Below, piece by piece: positions 19,277 to 28,103 of a stretch of DNA of 64,000 nt. The notes beneath the pieces are model-generated. The model ran no database searches and was not told the DNA's origin. It worked only from the letters and a program-made list of their open reading frames with translations. The translations under genes and the position numbers were made by a program. Numbering within the stretch: the first letter of the stretch is position 1; every line of letters begins with the position of its first letter. Source of the DNA: Gimesia sp. (GTDB lineage Bacteria > Planctomycetota > Planctomycetia > Planctomycetales > Planctomycetaceae); contig PAJV01000064.1 in NCBI GenBank assembly GCA_002706765.1, forward strand, positions 1-64,000. The letters run 5' to 3'.

Positions 19277-20161
19277 ATGATGATGGGGAATTCCTTGGAA
19301 CGGAATCAGACTTCACTGGCTGTTCGTAGCCTGAGCATATTATTACTTCTGGCTGTGATTCTGTCACCGTTCGGTCTGACAACGAACAGCTGGGCTTTTC
19401 AGGATGAAGCGGCACCGGCTGGTGATGCTCCAGCAGCAGAGAATGAAGCGGCACCGGCTGCTGAGCCAGCGGGCGAAGCACCTGCTGCCGGTGGTGGTGA
19501 AGCTGCTCCTGCTGGAAATGCGGCACCGGCTGCTGCACAGGAAAGCTTTCTGGCGTGGATGATTCGAGCTTCCGGCTTTTTCGGTCTCATCCTGTTACTG
19601 CTCTCATTTCTGATGGTAGCATTGATCATGGCAAATGTTCTTTCGATCCGTCGAGACAACCTCATGCCTCCCGATCTGATTGGTGCCTTTGAAGAAAAAA
19701 TCAACAATAAAGATTACCAGGGAGCCTACGAACTGGCGAAGAGTGATGATTCGTTTGTTGCTCGTGTATTGGCTGCGGGCCTGAGTAAACTCAACCAGGG
19801 TTACTCTGAAGCAGTTGAGGGGATGCAGGAAGTTGGTGAAGACGAAAACATGGCCATGGAACACAAACTGAGTTACCTGGCTCTGATTGGTGCGATTGCT
19901 CCCATGATCGGTCTGATGGGTACCGTGTATGGTATGATTTTGAGCTTCCAGACCATCGCCAACTCAGCGACATCACCCAAGCCCTCCGAGCTGGCAGACG
20001 GTATTTCCACCGCGTTGTTTACAACACTCGAGGGTTTGACCGTGGCGATTCCTGCGATGATTTTCTACAGCCTGCTGAGAAACCGGGTGGCCCGTTTTTC
20101 ACTGGAAGTCGGCATGATCAGCGAAAGCCTGATGAACCGTTTCTCCTCCAGCAGCAAATAA
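19277..20161 (+). CDS. exbB: ExbB/TolQ/MotA-family proton channel
   Basis: 294 aa. The start is the first of three tandem ATGs at 19277, after GGAG; the frame continues upstream only to a TTG. A signal-like segment (~17-38) is followed by an Ala/Pro/Glu-rich low-complexity stretch with repeated EAAPA units (~43-90). The TolQ core comes next: a first membrane helix at ~95-125, a cytoplasmic domain, then GAIAPMIGLMGTVYGMILSFQ and ALFTTLEGLTVAIPAMIFY, the paired helices that form the proton path. The extended periplasmic N-terminus is longer than in E. coli ExbB. It forms the stator-like motor with the two ExbD proteins downstream. Confidence 0.93.
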   Translation: MMMGNSLERNQTSLAVRSLSILLLLAVILSPFGLTTNSWAFQDEAAPAGDAPAAENEAAPAAEPAGEAPAAGGGEAAPAGNAAPAAAQESFLAWMIRASGFFGLILLLLSFLMVALIMANVLSIRRDNLMPPDLIGAFEEKINNKDYQGAYELAKSDDSFVARVLAAGLSKLNQGYSEAVEGMQEVGEDENMAMEHKLSYLALIGAIAPMIGLMGTVYGMILSFQTIANSATSPKPSELADGISTALFTTLEGLTVAIPAMIFYSLLRNRVARFSLEVGMISESLMNRFSSSSK

Positions 20162-20233
20162 TATCGTTATCGATCAAACAGACAGGCTGCGTGTCGCAGT
20201 CTGTCATACCCTGATTGAATAAAGAGTGATTCA

Positions 20234-20704
20234 ATGAAAATCAAGACCAAAAAGCCAGCGGTTGCTGACGTTGATATGACGCCGATGATTGATATCGTGT
20301 TTCAGCTGATCGCGTTTTTCATGGTAATTACCAACTTCGAGCAGATTCAGGCTGATGAGCGCGTGAAGCTGCCTTCGGATTCCCTGGCAAAACCGCCGGT
20401 AGTCAAAGCCGCGGACGAACTGGTATTGAATATCGGTTTTGATCGGAACGCTGAAGGGGAGATTACGGATCCCCAAGCGTATATATTTTATAACGGTGAG
20501 CAGATTCCCGTGCTGAAATTTGGACCGAAGTTCGAACAGGAAGCGCGTATTTACAAACAGAAAAACCAGGACCCCAAGGATGTGCCTGTGATTCTGAGAG
20601 CCGATGCACTGGTTAAAACAGGTCTGGTTCAGGATCTGATAAAGCTGGCACAGGAAAACGGCTTTACCAAGTTTGCCTTCAAAGCAACTCAAAAAATTGA
20701 ATGA
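20234..20704 (+). CDS. exbD: ExbD/TolR-family protein (first copy)
   Basis: 156 aa, ATG start with AGAGTG upstream. The N-terminus has the ExbD signature VDMTPMIDIVFQLIAFFMV, a single membrane helix carrying the proton-coupled Asp20. The remainder is a periplasmic domain with the usual beta-alpha TolR fold (KLPSD..., VILRADALVKTGLVQDLIKLAQENGF). It follows exbB by 72 bases. Two different ExbD copies next to one ExbB indicate a hetero-dimeric ExbD, as in many gliding, uptake or Tol-like systems. Confidence 0.93.
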   Translation: MKIKTKKPAVADVDMTPMIDIVFQLIAFFMVITNFEQIQADERVKLPSDSLAKPPVVKAADELVLNIGFDRNAEGEITDPQAYIFYNGEQIPVLKFGPKFEQEARIYKQKNQDPKDVPVILRADALVKTGLVQDLIKLAQENGFTKFAFKATQKIE

Positions 20705-20762
20705 CGACTCTTAGAAAACTACTGTTGGCTAAACAGTTTTTAATTTGTCAGGATCAATTCCT

Positions 20763-21275
20763 ATGAAGTTACGCAGTTCAGGTCGAGAAGCAGAAAAGAT
20801 CGAGCCACAGATGGCACCGATGATCGATGTGGTATTCCAGCTTCTGATCTTCTTTATGTTGACATTGAATATCGTGGAGCCGGAAGGTGATTTTAATGTC
20901 AACATGCCTATTACTGACAGCACGGAAGCTTCCGACGAACCTGTGCTTAAGACGGATATAAAAGTCAGGCTGGTTGCAAATGAAGATGGTTCTCTCAATA
21001 CGATTCGTGTGGGACAGCTCAATCTGGGTAATGGTCCCAATGTATTTGCCGGCCTGAATCATGAGATCCTGAAAATTATCGGTAGACCAGGGAGCCCCAT
21101 TACCAAAGATATGGAGGTCGAGCTGGAATCCGATTACAACCTGCATTATGAATATACCCTGAAAGCCGTGAGTGCCTGTACCGGACGCCTGGATCCCTCC
21201 GGGAAACACATCATCCGTTACATAGAGAAAATCAAGTTTGCACCACCGGTGGGTGGTCCGAATGCGGGCAGTTAA
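20763..21275 (+). CDS. exbD: ExbD/TolR-family protein (second copy)
   Basis: 170 aa from ATG 20763 with AGGA nine bases upstream; an upstream in-frame start at 20745 lacks a ribosome binding site. The membrane helix carries PQMAPMIDVVFQLLIFFML with Asp22 in the proton-coupled position. The periplasmic part is diverged from the first copy and contains a DLHYEYT-like segment near the end (SDYNLHYEYTLKAVSACTGR). It is separated from the first exbD by 58 bases and is the last gene of the TPR/Exb operon. Confidence 0.92.
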   Translation: MKLRSSGREAEKIEPQMAPMIDVVFQLLIFFMLTLNIVEPEGDFNVNMPITDSTEASDEPVLKTDIKVRLVANEDGSLNTIRVGQLNLGNGPNVFAGLNHEILKIIGRPGSPITKDMEVELESDYNLHYEYTLKAVSACTGRLDPSGKHIIRYIEKIKFAPPVGGPNAGS

Positions 21276-21302
21276 CCCTCTCGGGAAAATCAAGAATTCG
21301 CG

Positions 21303-21336
21303 CAGCTCACGGATACATCTGTCTGTGGGCTGTTTT
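21303..21336 (+). terminator. Possible terminator of the TPR/Exb operon
   Basis: An 8-bp stem, CAGCTCAC with GTGGGCTG (one U-G pair), followed by TTTTCATT, 28 bases after the exbD stop. The loop is 14 bases, so this is a modest candidate. Confidence 0.45.
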
Positions 21337-22019
21337 CATTGTATAGTACCAGTGGAAATAAAATCAGATCTCTTGAGATGCTGCCTGCAGAATGTTTGCA
21401 AAATTCATGTGAGAATCAATGGTTCTGATTTCCTTTTCAGTAGCAACCGCAAATTTGATTGGCTATAGTGTACGATTATCCTTTGCCTGAAACGGGTATC
21501 AAGGTTTTTAATAACAGCTTTGTATTTCACGGTTTAACAGATCGGAAAACGACAGCTGATGTCTGTTGTGTGTTTGGGAGATCACACAATGATTTTGTTA
21601 TCTCGCACTCTGTGAAGGGAAAGAGGAGTTAAAGTCGGTCGATAAGAAGAAGTTTCAGTGAAGGAGCAGACGAGGTCCTGAATTGAAATCTGACTGACTG
21701 TCACAAATCAAAACATAAACAGAGGGGATCAGGTGCGGTCTGGAGATAAACAACTCCGGATCAGGACTGTTCACAAGGCGGGAAGTAGAGCGGGAATTGC
21801 CCGGTCTGCTGTCTGCCTGTTAGAGCAAAAATCAAAATCATTCCCAAACTCTCTGGATGTCTGAGACTTATTTCCGGAGAACAGGGATATTACTGAATCG
21901 GATTCAAGCGATTGAAATCGGCCTGAATCACCTGTTTTTTACAATGAGTTTCGGCATGCGAGAATCGATGGGAACAAGTAACTGAAATCTTGCCTTAGAC
22001 TTAAAGTGACTCATTTGTA
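21337..22019. other. Long intergenic region, nothing identified
   Basis: About 680 bases without a convincing gene. I looked for tRNA, tmRNA, signal-recognition RNA and riboswitch-like conserved blocks and saw none. There are several purine-rich stretches (for example GGGAAAGAGGAG near 21620) but no coding frame behind them. Confidence 0.45.
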
Positions 22020-23033
22020 ATGTTGTTAATCAGTATTCGAGTGCTCTACGCATTTGTATGTGCAGGGGCCATCGCCACCTTTGTCAGTTCCAACCCGCCC
22101 AGCCCCGTTGATCAGTATCCACTGATTGCCTTTGTACTGCTGATGATTCTGACACAGGCTGTAACCTGTCTGGATCTGCTTATCAGCCGTAAACGGATCG
22201 AAGTGATGTCGGCCATTTACTTTGGTCTGCTGGTGGGAGTGTTGTTGAGTTACCTGCTGATCCAGGCGTTAAACCCGGTGATATCCAAAACACCGTGGGG
22301 TGAGGGAGTGGTTATGATCACGACCCTGACGCTGCCCTATCTGTGTATCTCTTTTCTATTGCAGACCAAAGATGATTTTCGGTTTATTGTCCCTTACGTT
22401 GAGTTCTCGCGAGAACTGAAGGGGGGACGTCCCCTGGTACTGGACAGCAGTGCCTTGATTGATGGACGGATTGCAGATGTCGTCGAGACGAAAATTCTGG
22501 ATTCCGAAATGGTCGTTCCCGACTTTATACTGAAAGAAGTTCAGGATATTGCCGACAGCAGTGATAAAGTTCGCCGCGTCAGAGGTCGTCGCGGGCTGGA
22601 CATTCTCTCGGCTCTGCAGAATAACCCGAACGTCGATATTTCCATGTACGAAGCCAAGGAAACCGACAAGGAAAAAGGGCTGACCGTCGATCAGAGACTG
22701 GTGGTTGCTGCGAAAAAACTGGGTGGTAAGGTTGTCACCAACGACTTCAATCTGAATAAGGTTGCCAGCGTACAGGGGGTCGATGTGATCAACCTGAATG
22801 ATGTTGCCAACTCATTGAAACCACGTTATCTGCCAGGCGAACATATCCAGCTGAAGATCATCAAAGAAGGAGAATCACAGGCTCAGGGTGTCGGATATCT
22901 GGATGATGGTACAATGGTGGTATGTGAACAGGCCAATCACCTTGTAGGACGTGATGTGGATGCTGTCGTTACCAGTGTTCTACAGAGTAGTGCAGGTCGT
23001 ATGATTTTCGGTCGCGTCACTGACAATCGCTGA
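22020..23033 (+). CDS. YacL-like membrane protein with PIN and TRAM domains
   Basis: 337 aa. Four hydrophobic helices occupy ~1-115. A PIN-type nuclease domain follows (~138-260): [12 protein letters not shown] with the first acidic residue, then [25 protein letters not shown] and [10 protein letters not shown], giving the expected acidic cluster. A TRAM RNA-binding domain ends the protein (~280-335, [31 protein letters not shown]). This order is that of Bacillus YacL, whose exact substrate is not settled. The acidic residues are present, so it may be an active membrane-bound RNase. It is followed 38 bases later by the Nudix gene. Confidence 0.9.
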   Translation: MLLISIRVLYAFVCAGAIATFVSSNPPSPVDQYPLIAFVLLMILTQAVTCLDLLISRKRIEVMSAIYFGLLVGVLLSYLLIQALNPVISKTPWGEGVVMITTLTLPYLCISFLLQTKDDFRFIVPYVEFSRELKGGRPLVLDSSALIDGRIADVVETKILDSEMVVPDFILKEVQDIADSSDKVRRVRGRRGLDILSALQNNPNVDISMYEAKETDKEKGLTVDQRLVVAAKKLGGKVVTNDFNLNKVASVQGVDVINLNDVANSLKPRYLPGEHIQLKIIKEGESQAQGVGYLDDGTMVVCEQANHLVGRDVDAVVTSVLQSSAGRMIFGRVTDNR

Positions 23034-23071
23034 GACAGGCACAGCTCTTCCGGCGGAAACGGAGCGCTATC

Positions 23072-23485
23072 ATGAGTAACCGGAAAATAAGTCATATTGG
23101 AGTTGCCGTTGTGGAATATCAGCGGCGATTCCTCGTGGGAATTCGCAATGGAGATTCGCCTCTGGCAGGCTATCATGAATTTCCAGGGGGGAAGTGCCAC
23201 ACCGGAGAACCCTCGTCAGCCTGTGCCGCCAGAGAATGCAGGGAAGAAACCGGTCTGGAAGTCATACCTGTCCATGAACTGCTGTCGGTTCAACACAGTT
23301 ACGACCATGCAGAACTGGATCTGGATTTCTGGCTCTGTCGGCCCGCCGATGCCTCTGATGAATTATTCCAGCAGACTCTGCATGGCTTTCACTGGATCCC
23401 GGCTGCTGAACTGCCTGATTTGAGTTTCCCGGCGGCAAATTCTGAGATCGTCGAGTTGCTGGTGAAAGAGTTTGCTTCCGAATAA
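23072..23485 (+). CDS. Nudix (MutT-like) hydrolase
   Basis: 137 aa, ATG at 23072 with GGAG seven bases upstream. A complete Nudix box lies at residues 40-62: G, five residues, E46, seven residues, RE at 54-55, EE at 58-59, then GL. It is followed by a short C-terminal part with WIPAAELPDLSFPAAN, as in MutT/8-oxo-dGTPase-like proteins. A role in clearing oxidised nucleotides is plausible. The substrate cannot be assigned from sequence. Confidence 0.9.
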   Translation: MSNRKISHIGVAVVEYQRRFLVGIRNGDSPLAGYHEFPGGKCHTGEPSSACAARECREETGLEVIPVHELLSVQHSYDHAELDLDFWLCRPADASDELFQQTLHGFHWIPAAELPDLSFPAANSEIVELLVKEFASE

Positions 23486-23653
23486 ACCTGCAGCTGAATA
23501 GACTGCATCCTGATCTGGTTTCATTGACCGGAAGAAGGCGAACAGAGAACGCCCGCTTTGATTTGACTTTTATCCTGTGTGACCTAGGTTTAATCAACAT
23601 ATCGCGCGATTGTTTTCACATCTCATCAGAATGCATTGACAGGTTTCCAGGGC

Positions 23654-24715
23654 ATGGGCTATTCAATCACTCAGGCGACCCCGAGTGACGATCAGGAAGA
23701 ACTGATTTCCCTGATTAATCGGAATTTTAAGAAAACCAGCTCTCAATGGTTTAACTGGTCTCACCATCAAAACCCTTTCGGTGAGAACTACTGCTGGCTC
23801 GCGCATGAAGAATCAGCCGGAAAGCTGATCGGTTCAACGGGTTTATTAACCCGTCGCATGTGTTATGGTGGGAAACCGTTTGCCGTCGGTCAGGCCGAGT
23901 CGATTAATATCGATGAAGAGCATCGCTCTGCTCAGGCGGCTTTGAAGTTGCAAAGAGCATTGATCGCGCACCTGCCTCATACCAACTTCAATTTTGTGTA
24001 CGGCATGACTGATACCGCGACCGCCGTATTCAAGCGTTGTCGCTATCAACAGGTGGGTACATTCCAGCACTGGGTGAAACCGATTCGGACGGAATACAAA
24101 TTCAAAGACCGAATTTCATCGCCGCTGATCAGAAAAGGAGTTGCCAGTCTGGCAGATCTGGGCTTACGACTTTATTCGCAGGAGACGCGGACGTTTTTGC
24201 CACATCAGAATAAAATTAATTTTGATGCCCCGATTGATGAACGCTTTGAAGCCCTGTTTCGAGAGCATTCCGCAGGACTGGTCATGGTTGAGCGGACGCG
24301 TGAGTTTCTGGAATGGCGATTTCGCCAGGAACCCACTACACGGTTTCAGATCATGACTCTGGAAGACCGCAACCAGAGGCTGCTGGGGTACATGGTATTT
24401 GTACTGGGAGAGACGGGGCGCAGTGGTGATTATGCAGCGGGCATTCAGGATTTTTTCTATCGAGATCTGAAATCATTTCGGCTGATGCTGACAGCTTTCA
24501 GCGGTTATTGTCGACAGATTGGTATGGAGACGATCGTGATCAATTACTTTGGTCGCGAAGAAGTTTCGAAACTGCTGGCCCGTTTCGGATTTTTCCAGAG
24601 GCACTCACAGACGAACGTGTTTGTGTATGCGAATCCTGCCTGCCCGGATTTCTCACTCGAACCACTTCTCAACCCGAATCGCTGGCACCTGACGAACGCG
24701 GAACTGCTTTCCTGA
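23654..24715 (+). CDS. GNAT-fold acetyltransferase-like protein
   Basis: 353 aa from the ATG at 23654; a TTG six codons upstream is also open. The N-terminal ~130 residues have the GNAT pattern SQWFNWSHHQNPFG..., then KLIGSTGLLTRRM and VGQAESINIDEEHRSAQAALKLQRAL, the acyl-CoA-binding region. The C-terminal half is a second, diverged GNAT-like unit with YMVFVLGE and a C-terminal INYFGREEVSKLLARFGF. Such two-lobed GNAT proteins are often found near envelope or polysaccharide genes. The substrate is not known. A hairpin with a 7-bp stem spans the stop codon but lacks a T-run. Confidence 0.75.
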   Translation: MGYSITQATPSDDQEELISLINRNFKKTSSQWFNWSHHQNPFGENYCWLAHEESAGKLIGSTGLLTRRMCYGGKPFAVGQAESINIDEEHRSAQAALKLQRALIAHLPHTNFNFVYGMTDTATAVFKRCRYQQVGTFQHWVKPIRTEYKFKDRISSPLIRKGVASLADLGLRLYSQETRTFLPHQNKINFDAPIDERFEALFREHSAGLVMVERTREFLEWRFRQEPTTRFQIMTLEDRNQRLLGYMVFVLGETGRSGDYAAGIQDFFYRDLKSFRLMLTAFSGYCRQIGMETIVINYFGREEVSKLLARFGFFQRHSQTNVFVYANPACPDFSLEPLLNPNRWHLTNAELLS

Positions 24716-24747
24716 ACGCGATGTCTTTCAGGAGCGACTTACTTCTG

Positions 24748-25140
24748 TTACTGCGCGCCACGCTGCTGCTGCTGTTCCCGGGCGATCAGTTCTGCTGCCG
24801 CCGCGGATCCTGTATTAAAATTTGCGGTAGCGAGGCTGGGAATACCATAACCGTGCCCTTTCAGTGGATTGAACCAGATTTCACGTCCAGAGAAGGGATC
24901 CAGGCAGTAGGTATAACCGTCGATTGAAACAAAGAGCTGGTCTTCGTCAATGAGCATCGCGAGAAATTTGGAACGACCTTTGGGTGATTTCCATGACCAG
25001 AGCAGCTTACCGGTATCACGGTGCAGAGCGACGACCCGTGAATTGAAACTGACTAATAACAGGTCGTTGATATCCAGTCCGTTTGCCGGTTGGGAAGGAT
25101 GAGCTGCATACTCATTGTCATCCAGAAATCCGCCACTCAT
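24748..25140 (-). CDS. Short PQQ-type beta-propeller-repeat protein
   Basis: 130 aa. Two PQQ-like blades are visible: VVALHRDTGKLLWSWKSP and YTYCLDPFSGREIWFNPL. A full propeller needs six to eight, so this is either a fragment or a small protein using two blades. No signal peptide. The C-terminus is Ala/Gln rich. The frame is clean and the start has AGGT just upstream. It lies 84 bases downstream of the TPR lipoprotein gene on the same strand. Confidence 0.65.
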   Translation of the reverse strand: MSGGFLDDNEYAAHPSQPANGLDINDLLLVSFNSRVVALHRDTGKLLWSWKSPKGRSKFLAMLIDEDQLFVSIDGYTYCLDPFSGREIWFNPLKGHGYGIPSLATANFNTGSAAAAELIAREQQQQRGAQ

Positions 25141-25224
25141 GAAGACCTGCCTGAATGAATTGAACTGTCTGAAAAAAATGCGATCTGAGGAGAATCCAGT
25201 TTAGAACAGATCTGGATCTGACTC

Positions 25225-26682
25225 TTATTGAATGGGCCGAATCACAGGTTTGCCGGCTGTTTTTTCTTTGTCCAGTTTTCCAGGGCCAAGGGAAGGGTCG
25301 ATGGCAACAGCGCGTTCGTAATCTTCCGCTGCTTTTTCGTACTCGCCACGTTCTTTATGTGATTTAGAACGCATCAGGTATGCTTTGGCGACGATTTCAT
25401 CGATCCGCTTGGCGCGTTCGAAGTCACGCAACGCGTGTTCCACATCTCCGCGCTTCATGAATGCATCCCCGCGAACAGAATAGGCTTCCGGCTGAGGCTG
25501 AATTTTGATGGCCCGGGAACATTCCTGGATACAGCGATCCAGCTTATTTTCTTCAAGATAAAGGGCACCGCGAATATAATAACCGCGGCCCGTGTCCTGT
25601 GTGAGTTCGACGATTTTTGCATAATCCTTCATTGCCTGCTCACGCATCTCTGATGCCAGGTAAAACTGTGCACGCTCCAGGATCAGCTCTGTATCTTCGG
25701 GGGACTTGGCCATCCGCTCGTTCAGTCCCGCCAGCTTCTGCAGCCAGACAATTTTTTCTTCATCTGCTTTCTGTTTCTCAGGCTGTTCTGACTCCTGATA
25801 GACCGCCATTCGCTGTCGGTAAAATTTCAGACTGTTCGGGCTGAGTTCGATGGCTTTGGTAAAATCAGCAATCGCCTTGTCATACTCTTTGCGTTTCTTC
25901 CAGACCAGTCCCCGGTTATCGTAAGCGTTGAGATATTTGGGGTTTTGCTCCAGAACTTTATTCAGAACTTCTAATGCTTTGTCAGTTTCATTCAGATTCA
26001 TCAATGCGAATCCGAGATTATTCATTGCATCAATGCTGTCTGATTTGATTTCCAGAACCCGTTCGAAATCTGCGCGGGCCTCCTTAAGCTTTCCCGTGGT
26101 GGCAAACAGGAGTCCCCGATTATTCAAGGCCTGATGGCTGTCTGGTTTAATTTCAATGGCTTTAGTAAAATCTTTAACTGCGAGTTCGGCACCCCCCCGC
26201 GTCATGAAGAACAGCGCGCGTGTATAATAATATTGTGCGTTTTGGGGGTTCATCTCAATAGCTTTAGTCAAATCGACGATGGCGCTGGCGTCCTGCTTTA
26301 AATCGGCCCAGGCGCTGCCTCGATGAAAATAGAACCGTGAGACCTGGGGATTCAATTTGATCGCCATGGTCAGTTCCTGAATCGATTCTGCCAGCTTCCC
26401 CTGTTTCTGGAATTCCATTCCGCGCAGGTAGAATTCTTCGGCTTTCTGCAGGGCTGCCGCATCGACGTTAGCCTGTGTATTGGGGGATGCGTTTGGTTGC
26501 GGTTTCTGTCCTGACGCAGAATCTGATTTCGCAGGATCTGGAGTGCCAGCCGCCGCTGTCTGGGTTGTGTTATTAGTGGTGTTCTCTGGCTTAACTGCTT
26601 GCTGTGCAGAAGGATGTGACTCAGAACCACATCCGCTGAACAACGATAAACCGACTAGCATCCCTGCAATTTGACGATTCAT
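25225..26682 (-). CDS. TPR lipoprotein
   Basis: 485 aa from the ATG at 26680-26682, chosen because AGGTG lies nine bases upstream; a GTG four codons earlier would overlap that site. The signal peptide ends in a lipobox (LSLFSGC). A Pro/Asn/Gln-rich linker (~25-70) leads to at least ten classical TPR units, with repeats such as AEEFYLRGMEFQKQGKLAES, ALNNRGLLFATTGKLKEA and AYSVRGDAFMKRGDVEHA. Repeated AIDLTKAIEMNPQ-like helices mark the consensus. It is a membrane-anchored scaffold; partners are unknown. Confidence 0.88.
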   Translation of the reverse strand: MNRQIAGMLVGLSLFSGCGSESHPSAQQAVKPENTTNNTTQTAAAGTPDPAKSDSASGQKPQPNASPNTQANVDAAALQKAEEFYLRGMEFQKQGKLAESIQELTMAIKLNPQVSRFYFHRGSAWADLKQDASAIVDLTKAIEMNPQNAQYYYTRALFFMTRGGAELAVKDFTKAIEIKPDSHQALNNRGLLFATTGKLKEARADFERVLEIKSDSIDAMNNLGFALMNLNETDKALEVLNKVLEQNPKYLNAYDNRGLVWKKRKEYDKAIADFTKAIELSPNSLKFYRQRMAVYQESEQPEKQKADEEKIVWLQKLAGLNERMAKSPEDTELILERAQFYLASEMREQAMKDYAKIVELTQDTGRGYYIRGALYLEENKLDRCIQECSRAIKIQPQPEAYSVRGDAFMKRGDVEHALRDFERAKRIDEIVAKAYLMRSKSHKERGEYEKAAEDYERAVAIDPSLGPGKLDKEKTAGKPVIRPIQ

Positions 26683-26889
26683 TTTTAATATCACCTACTT
26701 TGTATATCCGCACTTTTTGCATAAAATGCAATTAATTGACCGAAGGCTTGTAAAACGACAACGAAAATCTGTCAATCCCAATTGATTTTTCGCATTTTTC
26801 ATCAATGGACGTTGAGGCCGCGATCTTTTACAATCCGGGAGCCCGCTCACGGGCCGATAAGCGGCATTATCTTATAAGGAATAAACAAC

Positions 26890-28035
26890 TTGCAATTACC
26901 TCGTAATCCAACCAGAGAAGTGAGAATTGGTACAGTCACGATCGGAAACGCGCATCCGATCGCCGTCCAAAGCATGACTGCGACCAAGACCAGCAACATC
27001 GACGCGACGGTTGCCCAGATTCACTCGCTCGAACAGGCGGGGGCAGATATCGTGAGAATTGCAGTCGATAATAAGCGGGAAGCAGCCGCTTTAATCGAAA
27101 TTCGCAAACAGACCACGGTTCCATTGACCGTGGACCTGCAGGAAAATTATCGCCTGGCGGAAGTGATCGCACCGTATGTCAATAAGCTGCGGTACAACCC
27201 GGGGCACCTGTATCATCATGAGCCCGAAAAAGCCTGGCAGGAAAAAGTCCGTTTCATTGCCGAAGTCGCGAAAGACAATGATTGTGCGATGCGGGTGGGC
27301 GTGAACTGCGGATCCGTCGATCCGGCCAAACTGGAAAAATATGATCCCCATGATTCCATTTCACCGATGCTGGAAAGCGCGCTGGATCATTGTGAATTTC
27401 TGGAATCGATTGATTTCACGCGGTTCTGTGTTTCACTGAAAGATTCTGATCCTGCGAAAGTGATTGAAGTCAATACCCGGTTTGCCGCCAAACGGCCCGA
27501 TATCCCACTGCATCTGGGAGTTACGGAAGCGGGCTTGCCTCCCGACGGAGTCATTAAAACCCGGATCGCATTTGAGCAACTGGTCAGCAAAGGCATTGGT
27601 GATACAATCCGCGTTTCTCTGACGGTACCCAATGACCGCAAAGGAGAAGAGATTGAAGCCGGGCATTCCATTCTGAATGATATCGCTGCAGGCCGGGTTC
27701 GCTCCGTCGTCGATTTCGACCAGAAGGGATTGAATATCATCAGCTGTCCCAGTTGTTCCCGCGTCGAAAATGAAGTTTTTGTCGATCTGGCTGCAGACGT
27801 TAAACAGATGACCGCTTATGCCAGAGACCATAAAATCACGATTGCCGTAATGGGTTGCCGCGTCAATGGTCCCGGCGAAACGGACGACGCGGATCTGGGA
27901 CTCTGGTGCGGGCCGAATTATGTGAATCTGAAAAAGGGGAGCAAAGAACTGGGTCGCTTTTCTTATGATGATATACTGCCTCGCCTGAAAGGCGAACTGG
28001 ACGCGCTGATTGAACAGCAGTCTGCACAGATTTAG
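26890..28035 (+). CDS. ispG: 4-hydroxy-3-methylbut-2-enyl-diphosphate synthase (flavodoxin/ferredoxin)
   Basis: 381 aa. Makes HMBPP from the cyclodiphosphate MEcPP in the MEP pathway of isoprenoid synthesis, using a 4Fe-4S cluster. The TIM-barrel part begins with [12 protein letters not shown] and has PIAVQSMT. The cluster ligands are in place: Cys286 and Cys289 (SCPSC) and Cys323 ([10 protein letters not shown]), with the following Glu330. It is the short bacterial form without the insert found in plants and some other bacteria. The start is a TTG with AAGGA ten bases upstream; there is no in-frame ATG nearby, so the unusual start is real. The gene stands alone, 68 bases before zwf. Confidence 0.97.
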   Translation: MQLPRNPTREVRIGTVTIGNAHPIAVQSMTATKTSNIDATVAQIHSLEQAGADIVRIAVDNKREAAALIEIRKQTTVPLTVDLQENYRLAEVIAPYVNKLRYNPGHLYHHEPEKAWQEKVRFIAEVAKDNDCAMRVGVNCGSVDPAKLEKYDPHDSISPMLESALDHCEFLESIDFTRFCVSLKDSDPAKVIEVNTRFAAKRPDIPLHLGVTEAGLPPDGVIKTRIAFEQLVSKGIGDTIRVSLTVPNDRKGEEIEAGHSILNDIAAGRVRSVVDFDQKGLNIISCPSCSRVENEVFVDLAADVKQMTAYARDHKITIAVMGCRVNGPGETDDADLGLWCGPNYVNLKKGSKELGRFSYDDILPRLKGELDALIEQQSAQI

Positions 28036-28103
28036 TCTTTCGCCTGTAGTGCGCTCTTCTTATTCCTCAACTCATTTCTCGAAAAAACACGGATGTAAGT
28101 CTC

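Noticed and set aside
19400-19540. Repetitive GCACCGGCTG-like tract in exbB
   Set aside because: It encodes an Ala/Pro/Glu-rich linker and is explained by coding; not a CRISPR or tandem-repeat element.
24710-24733. Hairpin over the GNAT stop codon as a terminator
   Set aside because: Only a 7-bp stem and no following T-run on either strand.
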